In this document: positions 23,905-35,300 of the stretch, piece by piece
How positions within the stretch are numbered: the stretch's first letter is position 1
Layout: each line of letters starts with the position of its first letter
NCBI GenBank assembly: GCA_015680685.1
Contig: MNCI01005559.1
Span: 1-64,000, forward strand
DNA: 64,000 nucleotides
From: Gnetum montanum
Taxonomy: Eukaryota > Streptophyta > Gnetopsida > Gnetales > Gnetaceae
Direction: 5' to 3'
Program-made: the position numbers and the translations under genes
Notes under the pieces: model-generated
Told to the model about the DNA's origin: nothing
Databases searched by the model: none
The model's input: the letters and a program-made list of their open reading frames with translations, nothing else

Positions 23905-24283
23905 NNNNNNNNNNNNNNNNNNNNNNNNNNNNNNNNNNNNNNNNNNNNNNNNNNNNNNNNNNNNNNNNNNNNNNNNNNNNNNNNNNNNNNNNNNNNNNNN
24001 NNNNNNNNNNNNNNNNNNNNNNNNNNNNNNNNNNNNNNNNNNNNNNNNNNNNNNNNNNNNNNNNNNNNNNNNNNNNNNNNNNNNNNNNNNNNNNNNNNNN
24101 NNNNNNNNNNNNNNNNNNNNNNNNNNNNNNNNNNNNNNNNNNNNNNNNNNNNNNNNNNNNNNNNNNNNNNNNNNNNNNNNNNNNNNNNNNNNNNNNNNNN
24201 NNNNNNNNNNNNNNNNNNNNNNNNNNNNNNNNNNNNNNNNNNNNNNNNNNNNNNNNNNNNNNNNNNNNNNNNNNNNNNNNNNN
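23905..24283. other. Assembly gap (379 N)
   Basis: A run of N inside the minisatellite zone of TE3. Its true length is unknown; tandem repeats on both sides explain why assembly failed. Confidence 0.99.
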
Positions 24284-24690
24284 AGTCCTGGATCATGACT
24301 TAAAACTGATACCATAAAAGAGTCCTAGATCATGACTTAAAACTGATACCACAGAATAGTCCTAGAATCATGACTTAAAAATGATACCACAGAATAGTCC
24401 TGGATCATGACTTAAAACTGATACCATAGAAGAGTCCTAGATCATGACTTAAAACTGATACCACAGAGACATGTTCGGTATGACACTAGACTGCTACATC
24501 CATCTGCCATGACATGAAACTAGCATCCAGAGTCCATTAAGACTATAAACTAGTTTGCCTCTTCATAGTCCGCCATGACTATAAACTAGCAATGCACGGT
24601 CCGCTATGACGCTAAAGTGGCACTGTCCAAGGGGTTATGATGTGAAACTAATCCACAACAGTTCACTAAGACTATAAACTAGCGACATCA
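24284..24690 (+). repeat. Second and third minisatellites of TE3
   Basis: 24284-24470 holds five units of 37-38 bp (AGTCCTAGATCATGACTTAA then AACTGATACCACAGAAT). From 24475 to about 24690 looser units of the type CACTAAGACTATAAACTAG and GTCCGCTATGACGCTAAA follow. The latter match, on the opposite strand, the minisatellites of TE5 at 34185, 37990 and 47540, tying TE3 to TE5. Confidence 0.8.
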
Positions 24691-25190
24691 TTGATGACCA
24701 GGAAAAAATTTGAAAAGATCTGTTGCTACAGTTGGCTGTTCCTGTTCCACAAAGACTTGTTGCATGATTCATCCCATGGGGCCTAATGAAATTAATGTTG
24801 TTCATGATTCTGTTTGCTTTGAAAGCTGCACGTGGTGACTCCATCTCCTTGTTTAAATTGTTTAGCTGATTGTTTCATCTATGGTTTTCTTGTCTTCTTG
24901 GAGTTGTGTGTGCAGGATGACACTTTTGAGGCGTTCGTGCATAGATGCACTTCATCATGACGACAAGGTATCACATTTTTCCTAACACACGCGACTGGGT
25001 TAATCAATCCGATTCATAAGTACATTCCTGACTCCTGATACATTCCCTATTCCCCATCATGATCCTTTATCCTATCCAATTATATCCCCTTTATACATTC
25101 TGCTCACCACGAAATTCTTGATACACTGTTGCACACTGTAGCTCTCTAAGCAGCTGCAACACAAAACACAGTACAAAATGCATGACATAA
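24691..25190 (+). other. TE3 3' non-coding part with an exon-like segment
   Basis: No frame of note. A pyrimidine-rich stretch ending GTGTGTGCAG precedes GATGACACTTTTGAGG and a following ACAAGGTATC, which looks like an acceptor, a short exon and a donor at about 24916-24968. Ogre/Tat elements are known to carry an intron between protease and RT, so this may be a relic of that arrangement. This is inference only. Confidence 0.3.
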
Positions 25191-25209
25191 AATGCAAGTG
25201 CTCAAATAT

Positions 25210-25290
25210 GAGCACAGAACAAAAAAGAAAGCTCTTTCAAAAAGACCAAAAATAAAAGAAAAAGGAAATGAAGACAAAAAAAAGGAAAAC

Positions 25291-25321
<31 letters not shown>

Positions 25322-25440
25322 AAAAAAAAAAAGAAAAAGAAAAAAAAAAAAGAAAAAAAAAAAAAAAAAAAAAAACACAAAAAAAGGAAAGAAGAAAAGA
25401 AAAAGAGAACAAGAAAAGGTCAAAGAGAAAAATGCACAGA
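25210..25440 (+). repeat. Long A/G homopurine tract in TE3
   Basis: About 230 bases are almost wholly A with interspersed G. The tract keeps an open Lys-rich frame (25192-25689) with a non-repetitive tail of about 80 residues (QDPVDIINKRLLVTLIQAPG) that I cannot assign. It lies 500 bp before the true polypurine tract. Confidence 0.8.
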
Positions 25441-25940
25441 AAAGGTCTTCAAGACCCTGTTGACATCATAAACAAAAGACTATTGGTCACTCTCATACAA
25501 GCCCCAGGCAAGAAGGTAATTGTCTTGAAAAATAGTCAAAGAGACCGTGTTGCACATCATTGCGTGGCTTTGACTATTTACAATGGGCCCCGCAAATACT
25601 CTGTAAGAGTCCCATTTCTCCAAAGAATGCACCACCTATGTCTTGGTTTCGAGTCTAATGAGAACCTGGTTGTTAACAAGGACCAATGACATGACTTGTG
25701 CACAAAAGAGCATTCCTCTCCCACAAATCCCAGTAGTAATCATAACCCTTAACCTCCTAGCCTCCCTGGTTATAACCAATTCCCTTGCATCTTGAACCAC
25801 ATTCCCTCAATCCCATGTACATTTGAAAATGGTGCGATAATATCCGGCCAAGGGCTAATGGTTAATGTTTGATGCTTTATTGTTCGTGGTGTTTTGCACT
25901 TCTTTGTCGAAGCCTCTAGGGTGGATTCCTCCAAGCGTCA

Positions 25941-25955
25941 ACAAAGAGGGGCCAA
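25941..25955 (+). promoter_or_regulatory. TE3 polypurine tract
   Basis: ACAAAGAGGGGCCAA abuts the 3' LTR. Nearly the same tract precedes the LTR starts at 33698 (plus) and 34037 (minus), which shows that TE3, TE4 and TE5 are relatives. Confidence 0.9.
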
Positions 25956-27804
25956 TGAAACACCACAAAAATTTTGGCAACACTTCCAAACAACTTCAGA
26001 GTCTCTGAAATGGCTTCAAGCAGCCCACCATGGAGCAAGCAAGGTTCCCCCTAGTGCCCACAGAACATGACAGCAAGTCTCGGTAACAAGAATCATCCAT
26101 TTTAAGGTCAAAAAGCGTAATTTTGGCTAAGTACAATGTGCTCGCGTTGTGTTTACACTGCACAGCGTAAGGATTAGCATCACCAATGTTTGGGGCCCCT
26201 AAACTGAGTCAAAATAGGCCAAAATCAAGCACAAGGAGCCCCCATGACCTTCACCAAGGTCCCCAACGGTTCCCAGCCTTCAGAAAATCAAAATTTGGGC
26301 CTTAAATGAGGTGTTTTCGGTTGATTATGCTACGGCTACATTTTCTTACGCTACAGAGTGTAAGGATGTGTAATCACTATTCATTGCGCGAAACACTATT
26401 CACTACGTAAAATACTATTCACTGCGTCAATACTATTCACTATAAAACACTATTCATCGCATCAATACTATTCACTGTGTAAAATACTATTCACCGCACT
26501 ATTCATTGAAGTTTTAGAAAATTCTAGAAAATGTTCAGAAAATGGCAGAAGATCCTCAGCATCAGCAACTTTTGGAAAATCAAAATTCGGGCCTTAAATG
26601 AGGTGTTTTTGGTTGATTACGTTGCGGCTACACTTTCTTACACTGCATAGCGAAAGATGCATAAACACTATTCATAGCGTAAAATACTATTCACTGCATG
26701 AATACTATTCACTACGTAAAATACTATTCATCGCGTGAATACTATTCATCAACTTCCAAAAAATTTCAAAAATATTTCAGAAAATGGCAAAGAATTATCA
26801 GCATCAGCAACTTTCAGAACATTCCAAAAAATTTCAGAAAGACTCAGGAACAAAGAAGTTTCACGCAAACGGGGGTCAAATTTCTCTTGTTGTACATTTC
26901 ATTGTAAATCGACATATGTGGGAACGTTAGGCCCTCATCTTTAAATTAAATGTACTTTCATGGGCTTGAATAACCCATAAATTGTAAAATGCAATGTACC
27001 TGGTCAAGAACGTAGCTTGCCGACACACATCGAACTCATGCACAACTGTCCGGCACACATCCAACTCTCGACAGCACGCATCCAACCTAAGCACAACTGT
27101 CCATTGGACACATGTTACTAGATCCACTTTCCTCTCATCTCTCAGCCATTGATTCCATTCTAAAATTCTATGCCGGAGCTCGGCCCAACCCTATAAATAC
27201 CCTGTCAATTCACATAAATCGGGGTGCAATTGGAGGCAAAAAAATAGAGACATTGGTAATTCTGAGAAATTACAAAACTGGAAATCCTTGGGCACTCGGC
27301 ACATCTGACTGTTGGCATCCAAGAATTTCTCACGTTCATCACATCACATTATCGCATCGTCACTTTAGACATCATCCTGGGGCTTAGTGCTTGACCTCCC
27401 ATCCACACGTGCAACTACACTTCGACCTGTGTATACATTTTTATTAAACAATACAATAAATTTTATTGCCTCCCATTTACAGTATTTAGTTTTGTTTATG
27501 CTTTACAAATATAACTTTGTTTATGCTTTATTTATAATTCAGTACGCTCTATTTACATTTTTGTGTCATTGTTTACATTCCATTTACATCCTGTTTACAC
27601 TGTTCACGATAACCCTAGCGCTAGCCGTAGCTTACGCTCAGGGAAGTCCTTGGTTGATTTGCGTGCAAACCATCCAAGGTACTCTACCTTCGTTCCTTTT
27701 TCTAGCTTGCCCTCAAGCGAAGGCAAGGTCAGTTGTGGCTGCCCGATGATCTTTCGGTGTCTGTTTTCCCTTCCAGCCTCACACCGACGATTTAGGTCAG
27801 TACA
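25956..27804 (+). repeat. TE3 3' LTR
   Basis: Aligns end to end with 17724-19578; TATA box CTATAAATA at 27191-27199; ends GTCAGTACA. GGTTG follows at 27805-27809. Differences from the 5' LTR are mostly transitions plus copy-number changes in the U3 repeat. Confidence 0.95.
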
Positions 27805-27809
27805 GGTTG
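27805..27809. repeat. TE3 target-site duplication, right copy (GGTTG)
   Basis: Identical to 17719-17723. The sequence then resumes as the TE2 leader. Confidence 0.95.
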
Positions 27810-27984
27810 GATCCATCTCACCGATGAGAAGAAGACATTCTTGATGTTAGATAACAACTAAACTGGTGTGTCTTATTCTTTTACTTAAGCTGCCTAGTGT
27901 GTGTAGATATCACTATCCTAGGTCCATTCCAATGAAGTGAATAATGATCTTACTAAGACTAGATAGTGCATGTAAGTCTAACAG

Positions 27985-28002
27985 TCCTTAGCAACGATGC
28001 CA
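27985..28002 (-). promoter_or_regulatory. TE2 primer-binding site (tRNA-Asp type)
   Basis: On the minus strand TGGCATCGTTGCTAAGGA starts one base after the LTR end. It differs from the usual Athila/Tat site TGGCGCCGTTGCCGGGGA mainly by transitions. About 170 bp of TE2 leader lie between it and the TE3 insertion. Confidence 0.8.
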
Positions 28003-28003
28003 A

Positions 28004-28896
28004 TGATGAGTAGTGAGGTACCCCTACACCCAACCATATGAATCATGGGTGTTCACACATGACTTGGTCGAATTCTGTGGACTACAAGCACTTACGTACA
28101 CTGACTTCTAGCTAGCCAAAACTTAGTTAGAATGGTTGTTGTCTTCCCAATCTTACCTATGGCATTCTAAAGCAATGGTCAAGTGAGATTGAGGCAAATA
28201 ATTTTTATCAGTTATCTTTTTATCTTTAAAGTTCAAATTCTTTTAATGTAGGAAATGGAAAGTTGTGTAATTTGTAATGCCTCTACTTTATCGCTTAACT
28301 CCCTAGAATAAGCAACCGATCCCATATTCCATGCACATCTTGAACATATCCTAACCACTTCTAGGTTACCAGACATTAAGTGTCACTAGGTTACCAAGTG
28401 TCTAGTATATGTTTGAGATGGTCATGCCTATGGTTCTTCTAAACTATGAAAAGGGCTGTAACCATAAAGCCATAATAATGAAGGACTTTGGAATGATTAA
28501 AACATTGAAATATTAAAGTGTTTTAATGCTTAAGTAATTAAATCCAAATGCTACAAGGAATTGTCAAAAAGCTTGTCCTTATTGCTGCTCATGCCAATGG
28601 CCTCAGGTACATTAGTACTTGAATAAAGAGTTGTACACCTTTCTCACACCTACTTTAGGCACTTGGGAAATATTCTAACTTACATGAAAACAAATTGTAA
28701 GAGCTTCACTACAACTACCAAAAAGATACCATAAATTCTAAAGGTGCACACATATTTATAGTAGAAGATAGAATCTACATTAACAAGGCCACGTTAATGC
28801 ATGAACAGATGTGTTGATGAGGTCATGTCACCATGGCCATGTCAATGGTGCCCCGTTGATGTGGCCCAGTTGATGCATCAACTAAACACTTCATCA
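28004..28896 (-). repeat. TE2 5' LTR
   Basis: 893 bp, colinear with 5532-6426. TATA box on the minus strand at 28753-28761. Ends at CACTTCATCA next to the GAGAG duplication. Confidence 0.9.
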
Positions 28897-28901
28897 GAGA
28901 G
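28897..28901. repeat. TE2 target-site duplication, right copy (GAGAG)
   Basis: Identical to 5527-5531; background DNA continues from here. Confidence 0.85.
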
Positions 28902-31900
28902 GAAGTAGATAATAAAGTTTCTCACATGTGTCATGAAACTCATAGGCATACACATGCCACTTACTTAGGCTATAGACATGCATGTAACTTTAACACACAT
29001 GTGGAATCTATGATTCCGCTTTATATTCATACCTATGTGGTAGTTAATGTTATTCATTTCTATGTTTCTTTTTCAAAAAAAATTTTACTCCTAGAGATCC
29101 TCTTAAGAAGGGTTGATACCCCTTCAAGGCCCTTAAGGAACTCATTCTAGAACTCAAGGCCATGTCAAGAAGAACCTCAAAACCCCTCCAACTCAATCAC
29201 TCACAATCTAATACTAGAAAAATATAATAACATAACCAACATTATTTAACCTAAATACCTCAATGATCATGGGACATGTGTCTAAATCCTTAATCCATTG
29301 AGATATGTCTAGTAGAAACCATAACTCTAATACAATGTATTAGCTAACGCATTCATGACCTAAGCCTATAGATAAGTTAAAGAAAAGTATTTCATTTCTT
29401 CTTATTTTCTCATGAGTTTGGGAAAAATTTATGATCTTGAGGTATTCTTGAGACTCTTATGGAGTCTCTTTAGGAAGCTTGAGGACCCCAAAAAACTAGT
29501 AGAAACTCATAGAAAGAGAAAATAGTGAAGCAGGTAGGCCTAAATCATATAGATGTTAAAATAATTACTATTGTTCATAATGCCACATGTATTATTTTAT
29601 ATAAAGTAACTTATGGATACAAGAACTTTATCTTTTCTACCTCTCACCTTAGTTTTTCATCTAACCCTAGCATTTGAGATCCCCTTGAACCCTGTCAAAG
29701 ATCCTCTTGAGTCTAGATAGAAGAAAATAATCCCACTTGAAGGTCCCTTGACTAATACTTCAAAAATCCTTCAACTCACTTGAATTTTTCTTCTATAAAC
29801 ATCTCTTCTCCTTGAGACTAACCTTCTTTCTTTAATTAACTTGATTAGCCTTCTCCCTTGGATTCTAATTTGTAGTTTTTTGCTATTATCTTTCATCTTC
29901 CCTCCAACTTGCCATTCAATTTGATATTTGTTAAAATCTTCATGGGATATCTCAGAGAAGAATGGGTCATCTTACTCGAAAGTGGCTATTAAAAGCTAGG
30001 ACATCCTGAAATCAGATGGGATGTCTTAGCTAGGATGTTTTAAATACAGTTGGAATGTATCACTTGTACTTGGGATATCTGACCTATAGTTGGAACATCT
30101 CACCTGCAAGTGCAAAATACAAATATGTTTTTTCTAAATGATTGGAACCTTTGGAAAACTTCAAACTAGTTTCCATAGCCCCCCAAAACCTCCTAGACTC
30201 ATCAAAATAAGTTCATAGCACCCTTAAATATGGAAAAACACCCTGGAATCATCATCAAAAGTCAACACAAGAAGACACATCCAAATAGCACATCCACATA
30301 TATAAGGTACCTTGAGGATTACACAAGGATTAGCTAATGTCCTCATTAGTTTTATAATTCCAACCTTCTCCAAACAATATGAGAATCAAATTAAAAATGA
30401 AATTAGTGCCACAGATTGAAGTTTGATGTGAGATTTCTTCCTCTAGCTTCTACACACTATGCTTGATTTCCTAAACAATTCAAGGATTGCCCCAAATAAG
30501 TTAGGAATGTGAAATAAAAAATGAAATTAAATCTATAGGTTGTATTTTTGGTGAAAATTATGATTTTCTTGTCAATATGGTTAATATTAATGATATGTGG
30601 GGGCCCCACAAACCATAGGCAAATATGGCAAGGGCTTTACACGCTAGGGCAATAAAATAAGAAAAGAAATTAATTTCATACACTACTTTCACTTGTCAAA
30701 ATGTTTTCTATCGTTCCACATGCTATTCATCTAGCTCCCACACATCGTACTAGCTTGTTGGATATAAACAAGCTACCAACATCATCTATCTAGCTCCCAT
30801 GCACTATACTAGCTTGTTTAATATAAAAAAGCTACCAAACTGTCTATCTAGCTTCATACATCATACAACCTTGTTTGATAGCTTGCTTAACATAAACAAG
30901 CTACCAATGCTACCCATCTACCTCCCATACATTGTACCAACTTGTTTGATATAAACAAGTTGTCAACCTAGCCCACATAGTCTATACACTAGTATACAGG
31001 CCCAAATAAACTATTAATCTAGTTAATATATCCCACAAGCTATTGTTCTAGATCAAACACATTGCCAACCTAGCCCTTTTTCCTCACACACTATCATACT
31101 ATGTTCCAAGAGCTAAAAATACTACAAGAGACACCTCAAAAATTGGGAAAATGTGGCAAATATTGGTTCCAAGGATAAAGAAAAATTTCAAAACATTAAT
31201 TGTAGGCCATAAATGCTAATAAAACTATCTATCAAGCTAAAATTGATCATAGTGTTGCCTATTCAAATGAAAAAACAACCTAGTTTGCAAAAACTTTACT
31301 AAAAAAACCTAATTCATCATCAATTGAGCATGGAAAACCTAGGAACATTAAAAAAAATTAATAACATTGTCATAGGTGGGGAGGAGGCCAAGAACACTAA
31401 AATTTTGGCAAAAAATTACCATAAAACTTAGTTTTTAACCTACTAAAAATCCTAATTTGCTATCAACTAGCCTTGGAAAAACCTCTAAAAATCACATTGA
31501 AAGCCTACAATCCTTTGTGCTACCTCTCTCAACCCCAAAGGTTAACGATGTTGACATTGGGTGGAAAAAATCCCAACAATGCTATTAATGTAGCCAAGGA
31601 AAAAACTAGACCATGTTTTACGAAATACACTAAGCCTTGGTAGTTTTGTAATTCCATCCATGCCCAAATACACTACCATGATGAAATTGACCTCAAGCTA
31701 AGATTTGTAAAAAAATGTCTTCTTGTAGGTCAAACACACTATGCAGAAGTGTTGAAAAAGCCCAAGTCTAGCCTAAAAACGTTGTTACAATGTAACAGAA
31801 AATGAAATTTATCTCACATGTTGCTATTTGATGAGAAATTATTTTTTTGAGCCCAAAATAATGCCCATGTGCCTAAAAATGTTGACATGTGGGCTCCATA

Positions 31901-33630
31901 AATCATGATAAAAAAATACCTAAGTTCTAAAAACACTAGGACAATGAAATCATAGCTTATTTGATCCTAAAAATGCTAGGATAGTAAAATTCATAGCTTA
32001 TATAACCCCACACTTTGTCAAAACTACCCTAAAAAGGTGAAATTACACCACTTTCATAGCTTATTTAACCTTAAAACTCATTATTTTATATAGTTTTTAC
32101 CTTTTTCATTGAATTATTACTTATTTTGACCATATAATGTCAAATATAAACAAATAACATTATTTTGTATCATTTAGCTTTATTTTTTACCTTATTTGAC
32201 CAACATATTATGTAGATGCTAGTTGATACACCTTTGGTGACATGCATGATTGAGTGTGGAAAATGTGTGGATGATCTAAATTACTTTTAAGCTTAAGTGG
32301 ACCCTCTTGGAAATGTCAGTTGACTAATTGAGCATGAATACTTAAACCTTAACCATAGAAATATTTTTAACAATATAGCCTTAATACTGTAGAATGACTT
32401 GACTATTCTTGACCTTGAGACTAGGAACATCATAGAACATCCCTTACTTGAAACCTCCATTACAACCCATAATGGTGAGGAGAAAACACTAAAAACTAAG
32501 TTCATCATTCAAACATAAATTTTCCCAAGCATCACCAAATCCCTACAAGGTAATATTAAAGCTTTCGTATGGCCCTTACTACACCTAACATTGACATGTT
32601 TGCTTTTACTATTGTTTCCCTTTCTTTGTAGACTTGAACGAGACTATGACATTGATGCATCTTGTAGAGTGTAACAAGTAAGCGTACATTGATGCATATC
32701 CATTAGGCATCTCAAAACATTAAAAATTTTGTATAAATATGCAAAGCAAGAATATAGCATTCCCAAGCTATGTCAATCATGTCTTATAGTGGCCAATGTT
32801 TGCTTGTTTTATCATGTTATCTCTCGTAATCTCATACTTCTTTAACTTGTTTTCATGATCTTTCCAAGTTCTATTTACATGATGAGCCTCAAGTCATCAA
32901 AGAGATGCTAATTATTATAGTAGTAAGTTATCATGCAATCTCCACACATGAAACTCTGCTATCTTATTTAACTATGTCAAAAGTTCTTACTCCATATCAT
33001 TTCCTTTACGCTTTCATAGTGATAACCTTACACTAATTTCAACCTCATCTTACTAATAATGAAAACCTATGTTTTACATTCACAAGTCATTGCCATGTGA
33101 AATATTTTGTAGCATGCTCCATCAATCACTCTACCAAGTTTCCTAATGTTTCATTCAATGAATTCACAACTAAAGTTTGGTCTTAGCATGGAAACCCAAT
33201 GAAGGTGTCACTATAAGAAATGGGGGAAGGAAGAGGGGAGAATGCCAAGAAATCCAACAAGCCAATGTAGTATAAACCTAAATAAATCAATTACTCTAAA
33301 AAATTGAATGAGCCAAGTGGCCAAAGTAGTAAATATCAAAGCACTAGTTTCTCCCAAGTTTAAGCACATGTAACTAGTACAACAAGCATGAAGCATGATG
33401 ATCTCATCAGCAAGAAATAACATCACCATGTCATGATCATGATGTCAAAACATTTGGAACTCTTCTTTAGTTTGTTTAACCACTTCCAAATAACCCATAT
33501 ATAGCCAAATATTCACTCCAAATTTTTATCATGTGTTAACCTTAGTTCACCATTGTAAATACTCTTTGGCATGATTCAATAGCTATTGAATTAAGTATAG
33601 AAAGAGGAGTGTTGATAATGAATCTATAGT
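28902..33630. other. Background DNA without a recognisable gene
   Basis: AT-rich, only short open frames, no protein family recognised, no kinase exon for the 2670 pseudogene. A few small direct repeats occur: roughly 24-bp units with TTGGAATGTATCAC / TTGGGATATCTGAC at 30050-30120, and a 40-bp pair near 31940-32000. Part of it may be the untranslated 3' region of TE4, whose end lies at 33697, but I cannot show where TE4 starts. Confidence 0.5.
30725..30965. repeat. Four-copy tandem repeat, 58-70 bp unit with palindromic core
   Basis: CTAGCTCCCA-type unit starts lie at about 30731, 30790, 30848 and 30918. Each unit carries AGCTTGTTTGATATAAACAAG or a variant, an inverted repeat (AGCTTGTT/AACAAGCT). 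The units are clearly diverged. Confidence 0.75.
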
Positions 33631-33825
33631 AGTGTTTTGTATTTTTTGTTTATGTCTTCTAGGTTGATCCTCAAAACATCCACAAAGAAGGGGCAAATGA
33701 AACACCTCAATGAAAATTTTATTGTGGGCAAGAAAGTCTTGTAGCCAAACTTTCATTCTAATTTTATTGGATTTAAGAGAAAACACAAATGTCCTGAATT
33801 CCCTTTAAAAATTCACTTTGTGGTG
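33631..33825 (+). mobile_element. TE4: 3' end of a plus-strand Tat element (PPT and LTR start)
   Basis: AGTGTTTTGTATTTTTTG, a short spacer and CACAAAGAAGGGGCAAA correspond to the TE3 sequence just before its 3' LTR. The LTR start TGAAACACC is at 33698. Only about 130 bp of LTR-like sequence follow before the oppositely oriented TE5 LTR piece begins. The rest of the element was not identified. Confidence 0.65.
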
Positions 33826-34037
33826 GTGTTCCAAATACTAGGTAACTTTTTTCATTTTTGGAATGAGGCTTTAACCACTTATGAAGCATTTTTCAGCCCC
33901 AAAAGTATAAAGTATGTGAAATTGTCCACTATGGATTACAATATTCACATTTACAATGAAGTTTTGCTTCAGGTTTCATGGAGTGAAAGCTACGTGATGA
34001 AAATTAGCTATAACATGCAAATTTTTGTGGTGTTTTA
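33826..34037 (-). repeat. TE5 3' LTR, truncated
   Basis: About 210 bp align with 54020-54227: 'GCAAATTTTTGTGGTGTTT', 'TTTCATGGRGTGAAAGCTAC' and 'TTCACATTTACAATGA' are shared. Upstream similarity stops near 33826. The terminal TG has become TA. Confidence 0.75.
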
Positions 34038-34054
34038 ATGGCCCCTCTTTGTTG
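34038..34054 (-). promoter_or_regulatory. TE5 polypurine tract
   Basis: Minus strand CAACAAAGAGGGGCCAT, nearly the same as the TE3 tract, sits directly before the 3' LTR start. Confidence 0.8.
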
Positions 34055-34184
34055 GTGTTTGAAGGATTAACCTAAGAGGCACCAATAAAGAATACAAAAC
34101 ACCATTGCTTCTTATAATGCAACAATGCATATAGGCCACATGAAAATCAAACTATCCAAGTAACCAAAGTTTCTAGTTTAAGGC

Positions 34185-34265
34185 TGTAATGGGTCATGGT
34201 ATCAATTTAAGGCCCTAGTAAGCTATGTTGTTAGTTTAAGGTCATAGAAAACCGTTGAAAGTAGG
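34185..34265 (-). repeat. TE5 minisatellite remnant after integrase
   Basis: Two to three units of the type TTTAAGGCCCTAGTAAGC, related to the arrays at 37990 and 47540 and to the TE3 array near 24500. Confidence 0.6.
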
Positions 34266-34299
34266 CTCACTTATCAATGATCATTGACTACATGTAGTA

Positions 34300-35300
34300 T
34301 GGCTTTAGATAGGAATGATTAACTGGATTGGTTAGCTCATTCCCATTCTTATTGACTATTCTAATTCCATTATTCCCATAGGCTCTTGAGACAAGGAAGG
34401 GCCCTTCCCATTTTGTAGAGAATTTATGTGCATGCTCGTAGATAGCCTAAAGGACTAGGTTACCCTCGTTGATCTTACGCATGATCAAGTTATGATGATG
34501 TTGCCACTTTTGCCTCTCTTAATAGTACTCAACGTGAGTAAGCACTTGCATACGTCGCTCTTCCATCGAGTCCAGGGTCATCATTCACAACTCTTTATTT
34601 TTCTCATCATTGATGAGGTTGTCAAGGCTACTTGGAGCAATGAGACCTGTAATTTAGGAGGTAAAAAAACTTCAAAATCATAAACCAAGCTATAAGGGAT
34701 CATACCAGTTGCCATGCAATAATTTTTTTTGTGCATCCATACTGCATGGACAAGCCATTCCTGTCACTTGCATTTGGTGTTGTTCAGCATCCTTTTAAGT
34801 AAATTGATGATGGCATTATTTCTTGCTTCTACTTATCCATTGGCTTGAGGATAATAGGGCATTGTGAAAGAATGCTTGATACCTAGGTTGTGGCAGAAAT
34901 CTTTCATTTCATGGCTACTAAATTATGGTCCATTGTTTGTAACTATGATCATGGGTATGCCAAAACATGCTACAATGTTATCTATGATGAATATGTAAAT
35001 TTGTTAAGATGTAGTCTTCCTTAGGGGAATAGCCTCAACCCACTTTGTAAAATATTTAGTTGTGTTGATGATGAAGCTATGCCCTATGAAATACTTAGGC
35101 ATTATGGATCCAATGATATCCAACCCCTATCATTGAAATGACCATGTTATCTAAGTGGTATGCAACTCAGTTGGTGAAACATGTATAAGGTTGTTATATT
35201 CTTGGCATGTGTCACATTACTTAACCTTCTGCAAGTAGTCATTTTTCATATGGGACTAGTAATAGCCTAACCATCTAATCTTAGTGGTCATAGCTCTTGG
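34300..35300 (-). pseudogene. TE5 integrase (Tat type), decayed
   Basis: From 35300 down: GGHIGPRAMTTKIRWLGYY and CDTCQEYNNL (zinc-binding part), GLDIIGS, TKWVEAIPLRK, IIVTNNGP and MPYYPQANG (catalytic core; the Asp of the usual DNG is Asn here), then conserved C-terminal sequence to about 34300. Stops are frequent, and most fall where related proteins have Gln or Trp. Confidence 0.8.

Larger units (their letters stand above)
17724..27804 (+). mobile_element. TE3: non-autonomous gag-protease-only LTR element of Tat type, nested in TE2
   Basis: Complete by its ends: two LTRs of 1855 and 1849 bp, a primer site, gag-protease, minisatellites, polypurine tract ACAAAGAGGGGCCAA and a perfect GGTTG duplication. 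The only proteins coded are gag and protease. About 2.45 kb lie between protease and the 3' LTR, including a 379-bp N gap, too little for RT, RNase H and integrase, and none is visible. Gag and protease match TE5, an element with a full set of pol domains, so TE3 is probably a TR-GAG-like derivative mobilised in trans. Over about 385 bp of LTR I counted roughly 15 differences, so it is clearly younger than its host TE2, though several stops have accumulated. Confidence 0.92.
5532..28896 (-). mobile_element. TE2: near-complete Athila-type LTR retrotransposon, interrupted by TE3
   Basis: Two direct LTRs (5532-6426 and 28004-28896) flank an internal region read on the minus strand: primer site, leader, gag, protease, RT, RNase H, integrase, then a long third ORF, and finally a G-rich polypurine tract next to the 3' LTR. 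GAGAG on both sides gives a perfect 5-bp target duplication. The RT carries FMDDFS and MPFGLCN, and the primer site is of the tRNA-Asp type; both fit the Athila lineage. All coding parts hold stops and frameshifts, so the copy is dead. TE3 (10,081 bp plus GGTTG) sits in its leader, so the element was about 13.3 kb when it inserted. It is the template for interpreting TE6, which has the same gag zinc-binding motif and ORF3. Confidence 0.9.

Noticed and set aside
24284-24470. CRISPR-like array of 37-bp units
   Set aside because: Units are contiguous without unique spacers, and the context is a plant retrotransposon; it is a minisatellite.
25192-25689. Lys-rich 165-residue protein
   Set aside because: Most of it is translation of an A/G simple repeat; only the last 80 residues are complex and match nothing I know.
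28902-33630. Missing kinase exon of the receptor-like gene beyond TE2
   Set aside because: No kinase motif (GxGxxG, HRDxK-like, DFG) seen in any frame of this stretch.
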